NCBI GenBank assembly: GCA_030761205.1
Contig: JAULJL010000011.1
Coordinates: forward strand, 10,344,501 to 10,408,500
Origin: Fremontodendron californicum
Lineage: Eukaryota; Streptophyta; Magnoliopsida; Malvales; Malvaceae
Length of the DNA: 64,000 nt
Direction: 5' to 3'
In this document: positions 32,020-43,720 of the stretch, piece by piece
Numbering within the stretch: the first letter of the stretch is position 1
How the letters are laid out: every line of letters begins with the position of its first letter
Made by a program: the position numbers and the translations under genes
Notes under the pieces: model-generated
Database searches by the model: none
Told to the model about the DNA's origin: nothing
The model's input: only the letters and a program-made list of their open reading frames with translations

Positions 32020-32440
32020 CATCTTTTCATGAAGCGTTTGCATCATTATCGATCTTTACATTTGCATCATGTAGAAGTATTCTACACGTTGTCAAATCCT
32101 TGCATTTGCATCATTTAGAAGCATTTGCATAATGCCAATCGTTGCATCTGCATCATTCCATGAAGTAGTTGCGTTAACACCAATTTTCGCATTTGCATCA
32201 TATAGAAGCATTTGCACATTGTTGACCTTTGCATTTGCATCCTTCTGAGAACTAATTGCGTTATTTGGAGATCATTTGTATGTACACCATGCAACATCTG
32301 CATCTTATCCGACATCTGCATCAGCATCAAGAAACATTTGCATCAATTTAAAACATTTACATTTGCAAAATGAGGTATGTGCATCCTGTTAATCATTTGC
32401 ACCAGCATCAAAAAGCATTCGCATCTTCTCAAAATCTTCA
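32020..32440 (+). repeat. Degenerate short repeats 'gcatttgcatcat' in element A
   Basis: Words such as 'gcatttgcatcat' and 'agaagcatttgcat' recur every 12-40 bp without a strict period. The inverted counterpart is 42870-43720. Confidence 0.7.
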
Positions 32441-32469
32441 GGTACCATTTTCATCAATTCTTCAAAAAT

Positions 32470-33400
32470 CACGGGTAAGGCCTCCGGGCACCATTCTTAA
32501 GACCTCCGGGTATTATCTTTAAAGCCGCATACAGCGTATGTTTGTTCCAAATCATAGGTAAGGCCTTCGGGCACAATTCTTAAGATCTCCGAGCATTATT
32601 TTTAAAGTCGCATACAGCGCATTTTTTTCCAAATCACAGGATAGGCCTCCGGGCACCATTCTTAAGATCTCCGGGCATCATTTTCTTAAAGTCTCATACA
32701 GCACATTTTTTTCAAATCACAGATAAGGCCTCCGGGCACCATTCTTAAGACCTCAAGTCATCATTTTTTAAAGTCGCATACAGCGTATTTTTTTCAAATC
32801 ATGGATAAGGCCTCTGGGCACCATTCTTAAGACCTTCGGGCATCATTTTTTAAAGTCGCATACAGCGCATTTTTTCTGAATCACGGATAAGGCCTCCGGG
32901 CTCCATTCTTAAGACCTCCAGGCATCATTTTTAAAGTCGCATACAGTGCAGTTTTTCCAAATTACGGGTAAGGCCTCCAGGCACCATTCTTAAGACCTCT
33001 GGGCATCATTTTTAAAGTCACATACAACGCATTTTTTCCAAATTACAGGTAAGGCCTCCGGGCACCATTCTTAAGACCTCCGGGCATTATTTTCAAAGTC
33101 GCATACAACGCATTTTTTTCCAAATCATGGGTAAGGCCTCCGGGCACAATTCTTAAGACCTCCGGGCATTATTTTTAAAGTCGTATACAGCGCATTTTTT
33201 TTCCAAATCACGGGTAAGGCCTCCGGGCACTATTCTTAAGATCTCCGGGCATCATTTTTAAAGTCGCATACAACATATTTTTTTTCAAATCACGGATAAG
33301 GCCTCCGGGCACTATTTTTAAGACCTCTAGGCATAATTTTTCTTTAAATTATAGATAAGACCTCCGGGCACTATTTTTAAGACCTCTGGGCATAATTTTC
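32470..33400 (+). repeat. About 83-bp tandem repeat, roughly 11-12 copies, in element A
   Basis: Each unit reads 'aaggcctccgggcaccattcttaagacctccgggcatcattt...aaagtcgcatacagcgcat', with starts near 32477, 32561, 32645, 32725, 32808, 32890, 32970, 33050, 33132, 33216, 33297 and 33357. The half-unit 'cctccgggca' occurs twice per unit, so it is itself an internal duplication. The last units are shortened. Confidence 0.88.
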
Positions 33401-33496
33401 ATTTTACAAATCGAACTCATTTCCTTAAAAAAGGTCAAGCCTTGATTAGTCAGGGAACTCAAATTAAGGACAACATCTTCAATTTACAGCTTTTTT

Positions 33497-33536
33497 CAAA
33501 ACAAAAACAAAAACAAAAACAAAAACAAAAACAAAA
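33497..33536 (+). repeat. (AAAAAC)n microsatellite
   Basis: A run of 'caaaaa' units followed by 'gaaaat' units to about 33570. Confidence 0.8.
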
Positions 33537-33674
33537 CAAAGAAAATGAAAATGAAAATGAAAAAAATGGAAAAAAACGAAACCCCTTTTCCCTTCTCTTC
33601 ACATGTGTTTTCACTAACCGTACAAAATTAGTGTTTGTTTATCTTTGCCTGATTCCTGATTCTCCGCAATAGCC

Positions 33675-33687
33675 AAAGAAGGGCAGC
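33675..33687 (+). promoter_or_regulatory. Polypurine tract of element A
   Basis: AAAGAAGGG followed by CAGC lies just before the 3' LTR start at 33688. It is a short tract, but the only purine run at the required position; its inverse recurs in remnant C at about 41660. Confidence 0.6.
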
Positions 33688-36600
33688 TGTAGACACCAAT
33701 TTTGTCCGGACCACTAAAACAGGTATGTTTTCTTCCTAAATTGATGTTTCAGAATGTAAAAAGACTTTTTTTTCATCCTGAAGGTGGTACTCCGAGACTT
33801 AGTCTAAGAAGGCGAGCATAAAAAGTCAAACTTGAAAAAGTCAACCTCAAAAAGTCAACCCCGAAAAGTCAACTACTGAAATAGTCAACCCACATTCAAA
33901 ATCAAGATTTGAAATTCAATTGAAAAATAGAGACAAAATTTTGTTAATCCGAGGTCTACATTGAAAGATATGGAGTTCCAAAGTTGGGTTACGGAGATAC
34001 AGTAGAAAGGAAACCCTAGTTCAAGAAATTTAGGGAAAAGTGCTTAAACGATAAAATTGGTCGAAATTGAAGGTTCTGAATGAAAGATAAGCACTGACTA
34101 CAGGTAATGGAGAAGTCACTTGGAAGAAAAACTGAAAGAAAAGTCAATCCGGAAGAAAACCGAGAATTAAGGTTTTTGGTGGATTTCGGTGAAATTTGAA
34201 AGAATTACAGAATTGGCCCGATTCCGAAAGACTAAAGCCCCTAATGGATGAGGAGTGATTAAACAAGGATAGCCCAAGGCTCAGTTCAAAGAAAATATGA
34301 AAATCAGACTTGTTTTGAGCAAAACCGTGTTTCGGAGGCAAAAGGGCAAAATTGGAAATTCGGGAAAAATAGCAAATGAACTCAAAATATTTTGAAAAAT
34401 TTCAGATCTCATTCTTAAATCATTTTGAAGAGATTGACGAAGAAAAATCTTGATTTGGAGTTCATTTGCAAAATGGCCAAATCCCGGGTCCCTTATGTAG
34501 AAATTTAAGAAGATAAATCCCGAAAAAAATAGCAAATGAACTCCAAAAATTCTAAAAATTTGCAGATCCCTTTCTTAATTTATTTGGAAGATATTGGTGA
34601 AAGAAAATCTAAGTTCGGAGTTCGTTTGCAAAATGGCCATATCTCGGGCCCACTATGTAGTAATTCAAGCAGATAAATCTCGAAAAATACCAAATGAGTT
34701 CCAAAAATTATGAAAACTTCCAGATCATACTTTTAAATTATTTCGAAGAGAGTGGTGAAGAAAAATCTGGATTTTGAGCTCGTTTTAAAAATGGTAAAGT
34801 TTGGGAGCACAAAAGGGCAATTTTGGAAAACAAAATCCAAATAAATAGCAAACGGGCTCAAAAATTTTTGAAAACCTCCAGAATTCAATTTTTTATTATT
34901 TTGGAAGTATTTAAAAAATAAAAATTGAATTTGGAGTCCATTTGCTATTTATTTATTTTTGGGGGGCAAAAAGGTCATTTTACCCAAGAAATCGAAAAGG
35001 GCTTTTCTTGCATTTTGAAAAAATGGAAATTGGGCTGGAAGAAGAGGGGTCAGCCGGCCAAGGCCCAAGGATGGGCAGATATTTTCTGATTTTTAATCAA
35101 AAGGCCAACAATGAAGAGGAAGGTGGTTATTTTTTTTATCAAACCTTTGTAATTAAGCCATATGGACCAATGCATGAAGAAGAAGAGTGTCAACATAATG
35201 GATTAAGATTCTTGAACAGCTATAATTGTGGATAGCTGATTGCCTATTCTAAGGGTGATAGTTTCACATTTTAAACATCTTGGGTCAATAGCCTTTGGAT
35301 CAAAATTGGTGGAAGAAAAAATGACAACATCATAGGTGAATAAAGCCATTCGACCACACTAAGGGGAAAGGACTCTCTTTTCATTTTTAGCTATTCACTC
35401 TCTATTCTCTCTTGATTTTGGCTTATTTTTCTCTTCATTGTTGAAAGGCAAAAAGAAAAGTTTAGAAAAGAAAAGAAAGTTAGAAGAGAAAAAGCTTGCA
35501 ATATAGCTTCTACAGGTTTCTTTAAGCACCATACTCTTGCACTTTCTTTGATTTTCCATTCTTGATTTGCTGTTTTGATTACTATTTTGGTGAGTTTCTT
35601 TTGATTTTTCTTTTGAAATAAGTGTTTTTAATATTCTTCTTCAAGTTCTTCTTCATGCTTTCTTGGAAAAAATCTTTGAAATTTTTTTTTCTTTTGTTTT
35701 AGGGGTGGCCGAATGGTTTGTTTTTAGTGTAGTTGTTGTTTGCATTTTTTGTTTCATGTTCTTGATATTTGACAAGTTTTGATGCTTTAAATCTTCTTCT
35801 AATACATAAACATGAAGCTTGTTTTAATTTGGTTGCTTGCTTGTTTTCATTTTTGAGTCTATTATCTTGTTATTATGTTTATTTTACTTGTCTTGCATTT
35901 TTGATTTTCTATTTTCAAAATGTTTAAGTTTGTTTATGTTTTACATTTTGTAACCCATGTGTTTGCGAAAATGCCTATTGGTTTTCATGCCTTTACTTTA
36001 TATTTGCATGATTTGAGTGTTATTCTTTGCATGTTAGTATATCATGTGTTTGTGAAAATGCCATGCTCATTTTAAGCATGAGGCCATTCGGCCACCCTCA
36101 TGTTGTGTGCTTTGTGTGTGCATTTTTGTTATGCTAGTTGATAGGTTAGCATTTTCATGATATTTGGTTGTGTATTTTGTTTTAAGCATGCCATATTTTT
36201 GTGTTATTGCCATGCATTCTTTAGGTTTAGGATTGGTTTGCTTTGCCATGCATATTCATGCATTTTAGATCTAGGTTACATTAAATGCCATGCAAGTTTC
36301 ATTTAGGTCTAGGTCATTTTATTAATGCCATGCATTTTTCATGTCATTTAGGTTTTAAATCATGCATTTCATGCATCATATTTTCTGTATTTTCATGCAT
36401 TTCATGTCATTGCCACTTGATTTATGACTTAGACCAATCAATGGTTCAAAGTCATGCTCATTTTGAGCATACTTGTGGAAAATTAAAGAGTTGTCAAATT
36501 GATTATTCTACCTTTGTGATTTTTTTACTTAAGCCAATTTTTTTCTAACTTTTCAAAAGTGTTAGCTACTGTTTGTGAGTCCTTAGGAGAGTCTCTAACA

Positions 36601-38557
36601 TTTTTACTTTGATTTTTAAATGATTTTATCAAAGGCAAAAAAATGTGTTTTGGCAAAACAATTTTTTACCCAATACTCTTACTTTCCTGATTTTTCTGGG
36701 CCATCATCTTTAATCAAAAAATTAAGCTGATTTTTTCCCGTGTAGTTTTACATGTTCTGAGTCTTCAGTATTTTTTTATATTTTTTGAATTTATAAAAAT
36801 AGGTTAAAAAACGTGCTTTAAAACTGGATAGTGGAGTCAAAATTGAATTTGAAGGAAAATCTTTTTTCTGTTTTGGTTAAGTTACTTAGAAGGGGCTGAG
36901 TAGGAAGTTTAGCTACTGACTTAGGATAGTTTCTAAGCCTTTTTAAACTCTAAAAATGATTTTTTCAATCTCGGGTTAAGGGTGGTCAAGTCCGAGATTT
37001 TAAACTTAGGAAATTAGAGCCATTTAAAAAGGGTTTAGCTAAGTTTTTATTTGTTAATCTAAGCTTTTCAAAATTGTTTTCAAACAATCACAAAGTATTT
37101 TGGTTTTAGAATATTTAATTTGATATATTTTCCTAAGATAGCCAGATATCTTTTTAGATATACGGATTTTCTTAATTAAAGGAAAAAAATACATTCTCAT
37201 GCATGGCATTTTCCATATTCATGCATACTATATAATATGTTATTTTTACTATGATAATTTCCATGGTGTTGTTATTATTTATTATTTATATTTTTGATAT
37301 TATATTAATTGTTATATGGTTTTGAGTATTTCATGCTATCCTATGCTTTTTATTTTGTTATTTATTTTTGTCACATTATTTAGTATATATTATGTTCATG
37401 CATTATTATTTTTATTTCATTTTCGTGCATATTACATGATAGCATTATTTTATGTTTCATGTCATTTCATATCATTTAGATTATATGCCATATCATTTAT
37501 ATTTTTCATGTCATTTAAATCATTTTATTTCATTTAGAATATATCATGTGACTTAGGATATTTCATTTCATGTAGAATATATTATGTTACCTAGGTCATT
37601 TCATTTAATTTATAATATATTATGTCACTTAGTATATTTTATTTCATTTAGAATATATCATATGACTTAGGATATTACATTTCATATTTAATATATCATG
37701 TTACCTAGGTCATTTCATTTTATTTAGAATATATTATATATCTTAGGATATTTCATTTCATTAAGAATATGCTAAGACATTTAAATTATATCATACCATT
37801 TAGGTTGCATTATATTATTTAGACTTTGCTATGTCATTTTATTTATGTCACACATATTCATATTCTTATAATGTTTTGAAAAAGGTAATGATTTTCAATA
37901 AAATAAAGATATTCCCGAGTTAAAATAATTCATGAGTTCTCTTGTCGGGTTTGCTGGGGAGGATATCATCGATTATCATTAATAACGAAATATCTTCTTT
38001 AAAACGAGAATGATTCGAAAAGTTTTTTCAAACTAATAAAAATTTCTATATTTTGCCACGTTTGTTGAGGAATATAGGAAAATTTTGAATTTATAAATTC
38101 CGAATCATTTTCAAATAAAAATTGAATTATTTTTCTATAAATTGGGAATTAACTTGAAATACTAAATTAAAAATCGACTTTTTACCGAGACTTGATATAA
38201 CACACGATTAATAAGGTACCATTTTATACGGTCGCTATGGGGATGCTAATCCTTCCCCATACGTAACCGAGTCCTGAACCCTCTTTTTGATTTCTCTGGT
38301 TTAAAACGCAGACTTGAAATTGGTTTTAAAAAAATGTTTTAATTAATTTTAAAATATTTTATAACCGGTTTTAATAGGTGGCCGATTACACCTAGCCAAA
38401 AAAGATTGGTGGCGACTCCATGCCTTTTTCAAGGTTATTTTCAAAATCTTCGTTTTTCTAGAGGAATTAAGTCGACTTTTCCTCGATTTTTTTTAATGTC
38501 ACGCTTAACGAATAATAAAGTCTTGTGATGGGACTTGTTATTTTTTAGGTTGCGACA
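33688..38557 (+). repeat. 3' LTR of element A (4870 bp)
   Basis: Starts TGTAGACACC and ends TTGCGACA, then AGGTT. It matches 346-5197 throughout, with scattered substitutions and small indels, and carries the same 160-bp array (about 34371-34890). Confidence 0.9.
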
Positions 38558-38562
38558 AGGTT
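38558..38562. repeat. Target-site duplication of element A, right copy (AGGTT)
   Basis: Perfect match to 341-345. Confidence 0.9.
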
Positions 38563-40930
38563 CATTGGTCATTGTATGTTCATAGTATTGCTATGCATTT
38601 TCACTACATTTTAGGTCTAGGTCATATTGGTATTGCCATGCATATTGGGTCTTAAATCATATTGGTATTGCCATGCATTGCTATGCTACTTAGGTCTTAG
38701 GTTACATTAGCATTTTCATGCATATTCATAACATATTAGGTCCAAGTCATATTTGCATTATCAAGCATTGCATGCATATTAAGTTAGGATAGCATTTATT
38801 GCCATGCAAACTCATGCTAGGCATTTAGGTTACTTTGAATTGTCATGCATTTCCTTTACCATTTATGCTTTAGACCATGCATTTCATACATTTCATTTGC
38901 TGTATGTTCATGCACTCCATGTCATTGCCACATGATTTATGACTTAGGCCAATCAATGGCTCAAAGTCATGCTCTCTTGAGCATACTTGTGGAAAATTAA
39001 AGAGTTGTCAAATTGATTATTCTACCTTTATGATTTTTTTTTTTTACTTCGCCAATTTTTGTCCAAGGTTTTTAAATATTTTAGCTACTGTCTTAGGTCT
39101 AGAGGATTATCTCCAACAATTTTTACTTTGGTTTTGAATGACTTTATCAACGGCAAAAAATGTGTTTAAACAAAACAGTTTTTTTCACCCAAAACTCGAA
39201 CTTCTCCGATTTTTCTGGGCAGTCATCTTTAATCAAAAAATTAATCCTATTTTTTCATGTATTTTTACATGTTCTGAGTCTCCAATATTTTTTTTATATT
39301 TTTTTGAATTTTTAAAAATAGGCTAAAAAATCGTGTGTCAAAACCGGACAGTAGAGACAGATTTGAATTCAAAAGAAAAACAATGGTTGAAATTGGCTAA
39401 GGCATTTAGAGGGGGTTGGTTAGAAGCTTTAGCTACTGTTTTAGGATAGTTTTTAAGCCTTTTTAAGCTTTAAAAATTATTTTATAAATCTCGGGTTAAG
39501 GGTGGTTAAGTCCGGGATTTTAAACTTAGGAAATTAGAGCCATTTTAAAAGGGTTTGATAGGGGTTTTAATCTTCATTCAAGTTTTTCTTTAAAATTGTT
39601 TTCAAACAATAACAAAGTTTTGTTTTTAGAAATATAATTTGACATATTTTTCTAAGGTAGCCGGATATCTTTTAGATATACGAATTTCTTTATTTAGAGG
39701 AAAAAATAGATTTTCAAGCATTGCATTTTCCATGTTCATGCATTTTATTTGATATGTGATTTTTGCTATGATATTTTTCATGGTATTATTATTACTTTGA
39801 TTTACATTTTATGATGTTATATTGTTTGCCATATGATTTTGAACATTTCATGCTATCTTATATTTTTTATTTAGTCATTTATTTTTGTCACATTATTTAG
39901 CATATACTATGTTCGTGCAATTTTTTATTTTATTTTCATGCATATTTTATGATAGCATTATTTTATGTTTCATGTCATTTTTTGTCACTTAGATCATATT
40001 CCATGTCATTTAGGTTATATTATTTAGAATATGCCATATCATTTAAAATATGTCATATCATTTAAAATTGTCATGTCATTTGAATCATTTTATTTCATTT
40101 AGAATATACCTTGATACTTAGGATTTTTCATTTCATCTAGAATATACTATGCCATTTAAATTATGTCATATCATTTAGGTTGCATTATATTATCTAGACT
40201 TTTGCTATGTCATTTTATTTATGTCATACATGTTCATATTCATTTTTCAAATGTTTTTTTTTTAAAAAAAAGGATAATGATTTTCAATAAAATATAAAGA
40301 TATTCCCGAGTTAAAATAATTCATGAGTTCTCTACCGGGTTTGCTGGAGGGAATTTCATCAATTATCATTAATAAAGGAATATCTTTCTTTCAAAAAACG
40401 AGAATGATTCAGAAAGTTTTCCATATAAATAAAAATTTCTATATTTTTCCGATTTTGTTGGGGAATATAGGAAAATTTTGAATTAATAAATTTCGGATCA
40501 TTTTCAATTAAAAATGAAATTATTTTTCTTTAAATTGGGAATTAACTTGAAATACTAAATTAAAAACCGATTTTACCGAGACTTGAGATAACATACGATT
40601 AATAAGGTACCGTTTTATACGGGCGTTGTGGGGGTGCTAATCTTTTCCCGCATGTAACCGAGTCCCGAACCCGATTCTTCGATTTTCTCTGGTTTATAAC
40701 GCAGACTTGAAATTGGTTTTAAAAATATTTTAATTAATTTTAAAATATCTTATAAAATTGGTTTTAATAGGTGGCCGATCACACCTAGCTAAAAAAAGAT
40801 TGGTGGCGACTCCATGTCTTTTTATGAGGCCGTTTTCATACCCTCGACCTTTTATTTCAATCAAGAGGAATTAAGTCGTCTTTTTCTCTACTTCTGTTTT
40901 CCGCCTCACTCGAACGGGATCAAGTATGGA
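38563..40930 (+). repeat. Right part of the older Ogre-type LTR
   Basis: Parallels the second half of element A's LTR (for instance 36400-38520): 'gcatacttgtggaaaattaaagagttgtcaaa', the 'catttcatttagaatat' block, then the 'gtggcgactccatg' region at about 40803. It is clearly more diverged than A's two LTRs are from each other. The expected TTGCGACA end is missing; the match stops near 40930, where the next LTR begins. Confidence 0.7.
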
Positions 40931-40937
40931 CAATAAA

Positions 40938-41137
40938 ATTACAAGAGAATAAAAGAAGATTAAGGAAAAAGAGAAAACTAAGGGTTGTCAGGGCTTCCGT
41001 CTTCTAGTCTCCAAAACCTCTCTTAGCTCTTTGCAAACTTGTAGTGGCTGCTCTCCTCTTCAGAAAATTAAAGCTAAGAGCTAAGAAGGTTAAAAACTAA
41101 AGTCCTAAGGGTTCCTATTTATATAGCTCTTAAAAGC

Positions 41138-41184
<47 letters not shown>

Positions 41185-41428
41185 TTGTGGCCAAGTAACT
41201 GCTTCCAGCTTAGACTTTCCATATATGAGCTAATTCTCTCCTTCTTGCTTTAGGATTCTACAAAAATATAAAAGATATTAAATTAATAACTATATTAATC
41301 ATAAAATAAATAAATAAAAATAATGTAAAAACAACTAAAAATAATTAATTAATAATTTAAATTACAAGGACTTAGCTAATTTAAAAGCACAAAATATGGT
41401 AAAATAACTCTATTTCATAGAGTTATCA
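40938..41428 (-). repeat. LTR of a third family, copy 1 (minus strand)
   Basis: On the minus strand it starts TGATAACTCTAT at 41428 with an immediate hairpin (ATAACTCTA ... TAGAGTTAT) and has a TATA-type word (41116-41125) in a context, 'cctatttatatagctc', shared with 45555-46215. It contains an A run of about 40 (about 41141-41180). The left boundary is uncertain and no target duplication was found, so it may be a solo or truncated LTR. Confidence 0.55.
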
Positions 41429-41905
41429 ATTACCTCCTCACAATCCAATTTTCCTTTTAATCTTGATTTTTCAAACGTTGGCTTTGACTTTGACTTCTCC
41501 AATGTTGACTTTTCCATGTCAAAGTATCAAAACTAGATGCCCACCTTGCCGAACCCAAGTGTCTAGTCACTAGGCCATGAAATTGAGGTAAATTTGGTAA
41601 CTCAGGTTTGTAGGAATAACATGCATTATATAGGGGGGCAGACAAAATTAGGTGTCTACAACTACCTCTCTTTGGCTATTACTGAGAATCAAGAATAACG
41701 CAAAGACAAATAGACAATAATTTTGTCTGGTCGTGGAGTTCACATGTGTGGGAGAAAATAGATTTTTTTTTTCATTTTTTCATTTTCAATTTTTTTTTTT
41801 TTTTTTGAAACTTGTGATAAAATTATTTTCCTTAAAGAGAGTACCTTGACTATCGTACCAAGGCCTGACCTATCTTCAGGAAATGAATTCAATTTGCAAA
41901 AAACT

Positions 41906-42535
41906 CCTCTTTGGAAATGGTGCCTAGAGGTCTTGAAAAAACCATTTTGAAAGATGATACTCGAAGGTTTTGAAAACAGGTGTTCCTCTTTGAAAATGGT
42001 GCCCGGAGGTCTTGAAAGAAACCATTTTGAAAGATGATCCTCGGAGGTTTTGAAAAAAAAAATGTTTCTCTTTGAAAATGGTACCCGAATATCTTAAAAA
42101 AACAATTTTGAAAGATGATACCCAGAGGTTTTGAAAAAAAAATGTGTTCATCTTTGAAAATGGTGCCCGAAGGTCTTAAAAAAAACCATTTTGAAAGATG
42201 ATACCCATAGGTTTTGAAAACAGGTGTTCCTCTTTGAAAATAGTGCTAGAAGGTCTTGAAAAAAACCATTTTGAAAGATGATACCCGGAGGTTTTGAAAA
42301 AAGGAGTTCCACTTTGAAAATGGTTCCCAGAGGTCTTGAAAAAAACCATTTTAAAAGTTGATACCCGAAGGTTTTGAGAAAAAAAGATGTTCTTCTTTGA
42401 AAATGGTGCCCGGAGGTCTTAAAAAAAACCATTTTTAAAGATGATACCCGGAGGTTTGAAAACAGGTGTTCCTCTTTGAAATAGTGCCCGGAGGTCTTAA
42501 AAAAACCATTTTGAAAGATGATACCTGGAGGTTTT
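41906..42535 (-). repeat. About 81-bp tandem repeat in element C, 7-8 copies
   Basis: Units of 'cctctttgaaaatggtgcccggaggtcttgaaaaaa' plus 'ccattttgaaagatgatacccggaggttttgaaaa', starting near 41906, 41986 and 42067. On the complementary strand they carry the 'aagacctccgggca' core of the array at 32470-33400, so the two arrays are homologous though the unit backgrounds differ. Confidence 0.82.
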
Positions 42536-42549
42536 ATCTTATGATAACT

Positions 42550-42790
42550 TCGCTGGGTGAAACCAGAAATTACAACGACCTAGGCGAAACCAAAAATCAT
42601 TTCCACGAAAAGACCTGGTCGAAAAGTGATCTGGGCGAAACCAAAAATAATTTTCATGAGATGACCTGGACAGAACCAATGATCGAAAAGTGACCTAGGC
42701 GAAACCAGAAGTGATTTCCATGATATGACTTGGGCGAAACCATAAATAACTTCCATGAGATAACCTGGGCAGAACTAATAGTCAAAATTT
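42550..42790 (+). repeat. Tandem 'cctgggcgaaacca' repeat specific to element C
   Basis: Five to six units of 'gacctgggcgaaaccaaaaat' plus 'catttccatgagat', about 40-48 bp each. I see no equivalent in element A. Confidence 0.7.
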
Positions 42791-42869
42791 TCAAACATTT
42801 GATAATCTTGTAAATTTGCTTCTTTCTCAGTTGTTCACATCCTCATTTTTGCAAAATTTCTTGGAGCTA

Positions 42870-43720
42870 ATGTTCGTAAATGGTGCAAATGTTTGTGAAA
42901 ATATGCATGTGCAAATACCCATGATGATGCAAATGCTCATGAAATGACGCAGATGCAGATATCCCCGAATGATGCAAGTGCTTCATGAGAAGATGCAGAT
43001 GTAAATACCCTCGAATGATGTAGATGTAATGAAATGATGCAAATTCAGAAATTAATAGTGATGCAAATGCTTCATGAAAAGATACAAATATCCTTGAATG
43101 ATGCAAATGCTTCATGAAAAGACGCAAATGCAAAGATCAACAAAGACGCAAATGTTCACGAATGATGCAAATGCAAATGTCCTCAAATGATGCAAATGCT
43201 TCATGAAGTGATGCATATGCAAAAATCAACAAAAATGCAGATGCTCATGAGTGATACAAATGCAAATGTCCTCGAATGATGCAAATGCTTCATGAATGAT
43301 GCAGATGCAGAAATCAACAAAAATGCAGATGCTAATGAATGATGCAAATTCATATGTCCTCCAATGATGCAAAGGCTGAAATCAACAAAAGTGCAGATGC
43401 TCATGAATGATGCAAATGCAAATGTCCTCGAATTGTTTTTAATTGTTTACATGCTTATGTAAATGATCCATGGGTGGTGTAACTGCAGTTACCAAGCAAT
43501 AATTAAGATGCAATGATTCTAAAAATGATGCAATTACTCGAACGATGCAAATGCAAGTACCCACGAATGATGTAAATGTAATGATAAAATGCAGATGCTC
43601 ATGGAACGGTGCAAATGCAAGTACCCACAAATGATGCAAATGCTTCATGACACGATGCAGATGCAAAGCTCAATAAATATGCAAATTCTCATGAATAATG
43701 CAAATGCAAATATCCCCGAT
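42870..43720 (-). repeat. Degenerate 'gatgcaaatgc' repeats in element C
   Basis: Dozens of 'aatgatgcaaatgcaaatg' and 'gcttcatgaa' words; the complement resembles 32020-32440 in A but is twice as long. Small ORFs here are repeat artefacts. Confidence 0.75.

Larger units (their letters stand above)
346..38557 (+). mobile_element. Element A: Ogre/Tat-type Ty3/gypsy LTR retrotransposon, non-autonomous, with two nested insertions
   Basis: Two LTRs (346-5197 and 33688-38557) both run from TGTAGACACC to TTGCGACA and are flanked by the duplication AGGTT. LTRs near 5 kb, the TGTAGACACC start and the primer-binding site at 5201 are typical of Ogre elements of the Tat lineage. Removing B1, B2 and one copy of each of their target duplications leaves about 18.7 kb. 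The internal region has an ORF1/gag-like remnant (6798-7745), a gag broken three ways (8715-9295, 19111-19279, 28981-29619), then about 4 kb of non-coding and tandem-repeat DNA. I see no protease, reverse transcriptase, RNase H or integrase, so A probably moved with proteins from another element. Its two LTRs differ visibly (a few per cent plus indels), so it is older than B1 and B2. Confidence 0.9.

Noticed and set aside
32470..33400. CRISPR-like regular repeat array
   Set aside because: Repeats are contiguous 83-bp units without unique spacers, in a plant retroelement.
42870..43720. Minus-strand ORFs rich in His, Leu and Phe
   Set aside because: Translations of the short 'gatgcaaatgc' repeats; apparent motifs are repeat artefacts.
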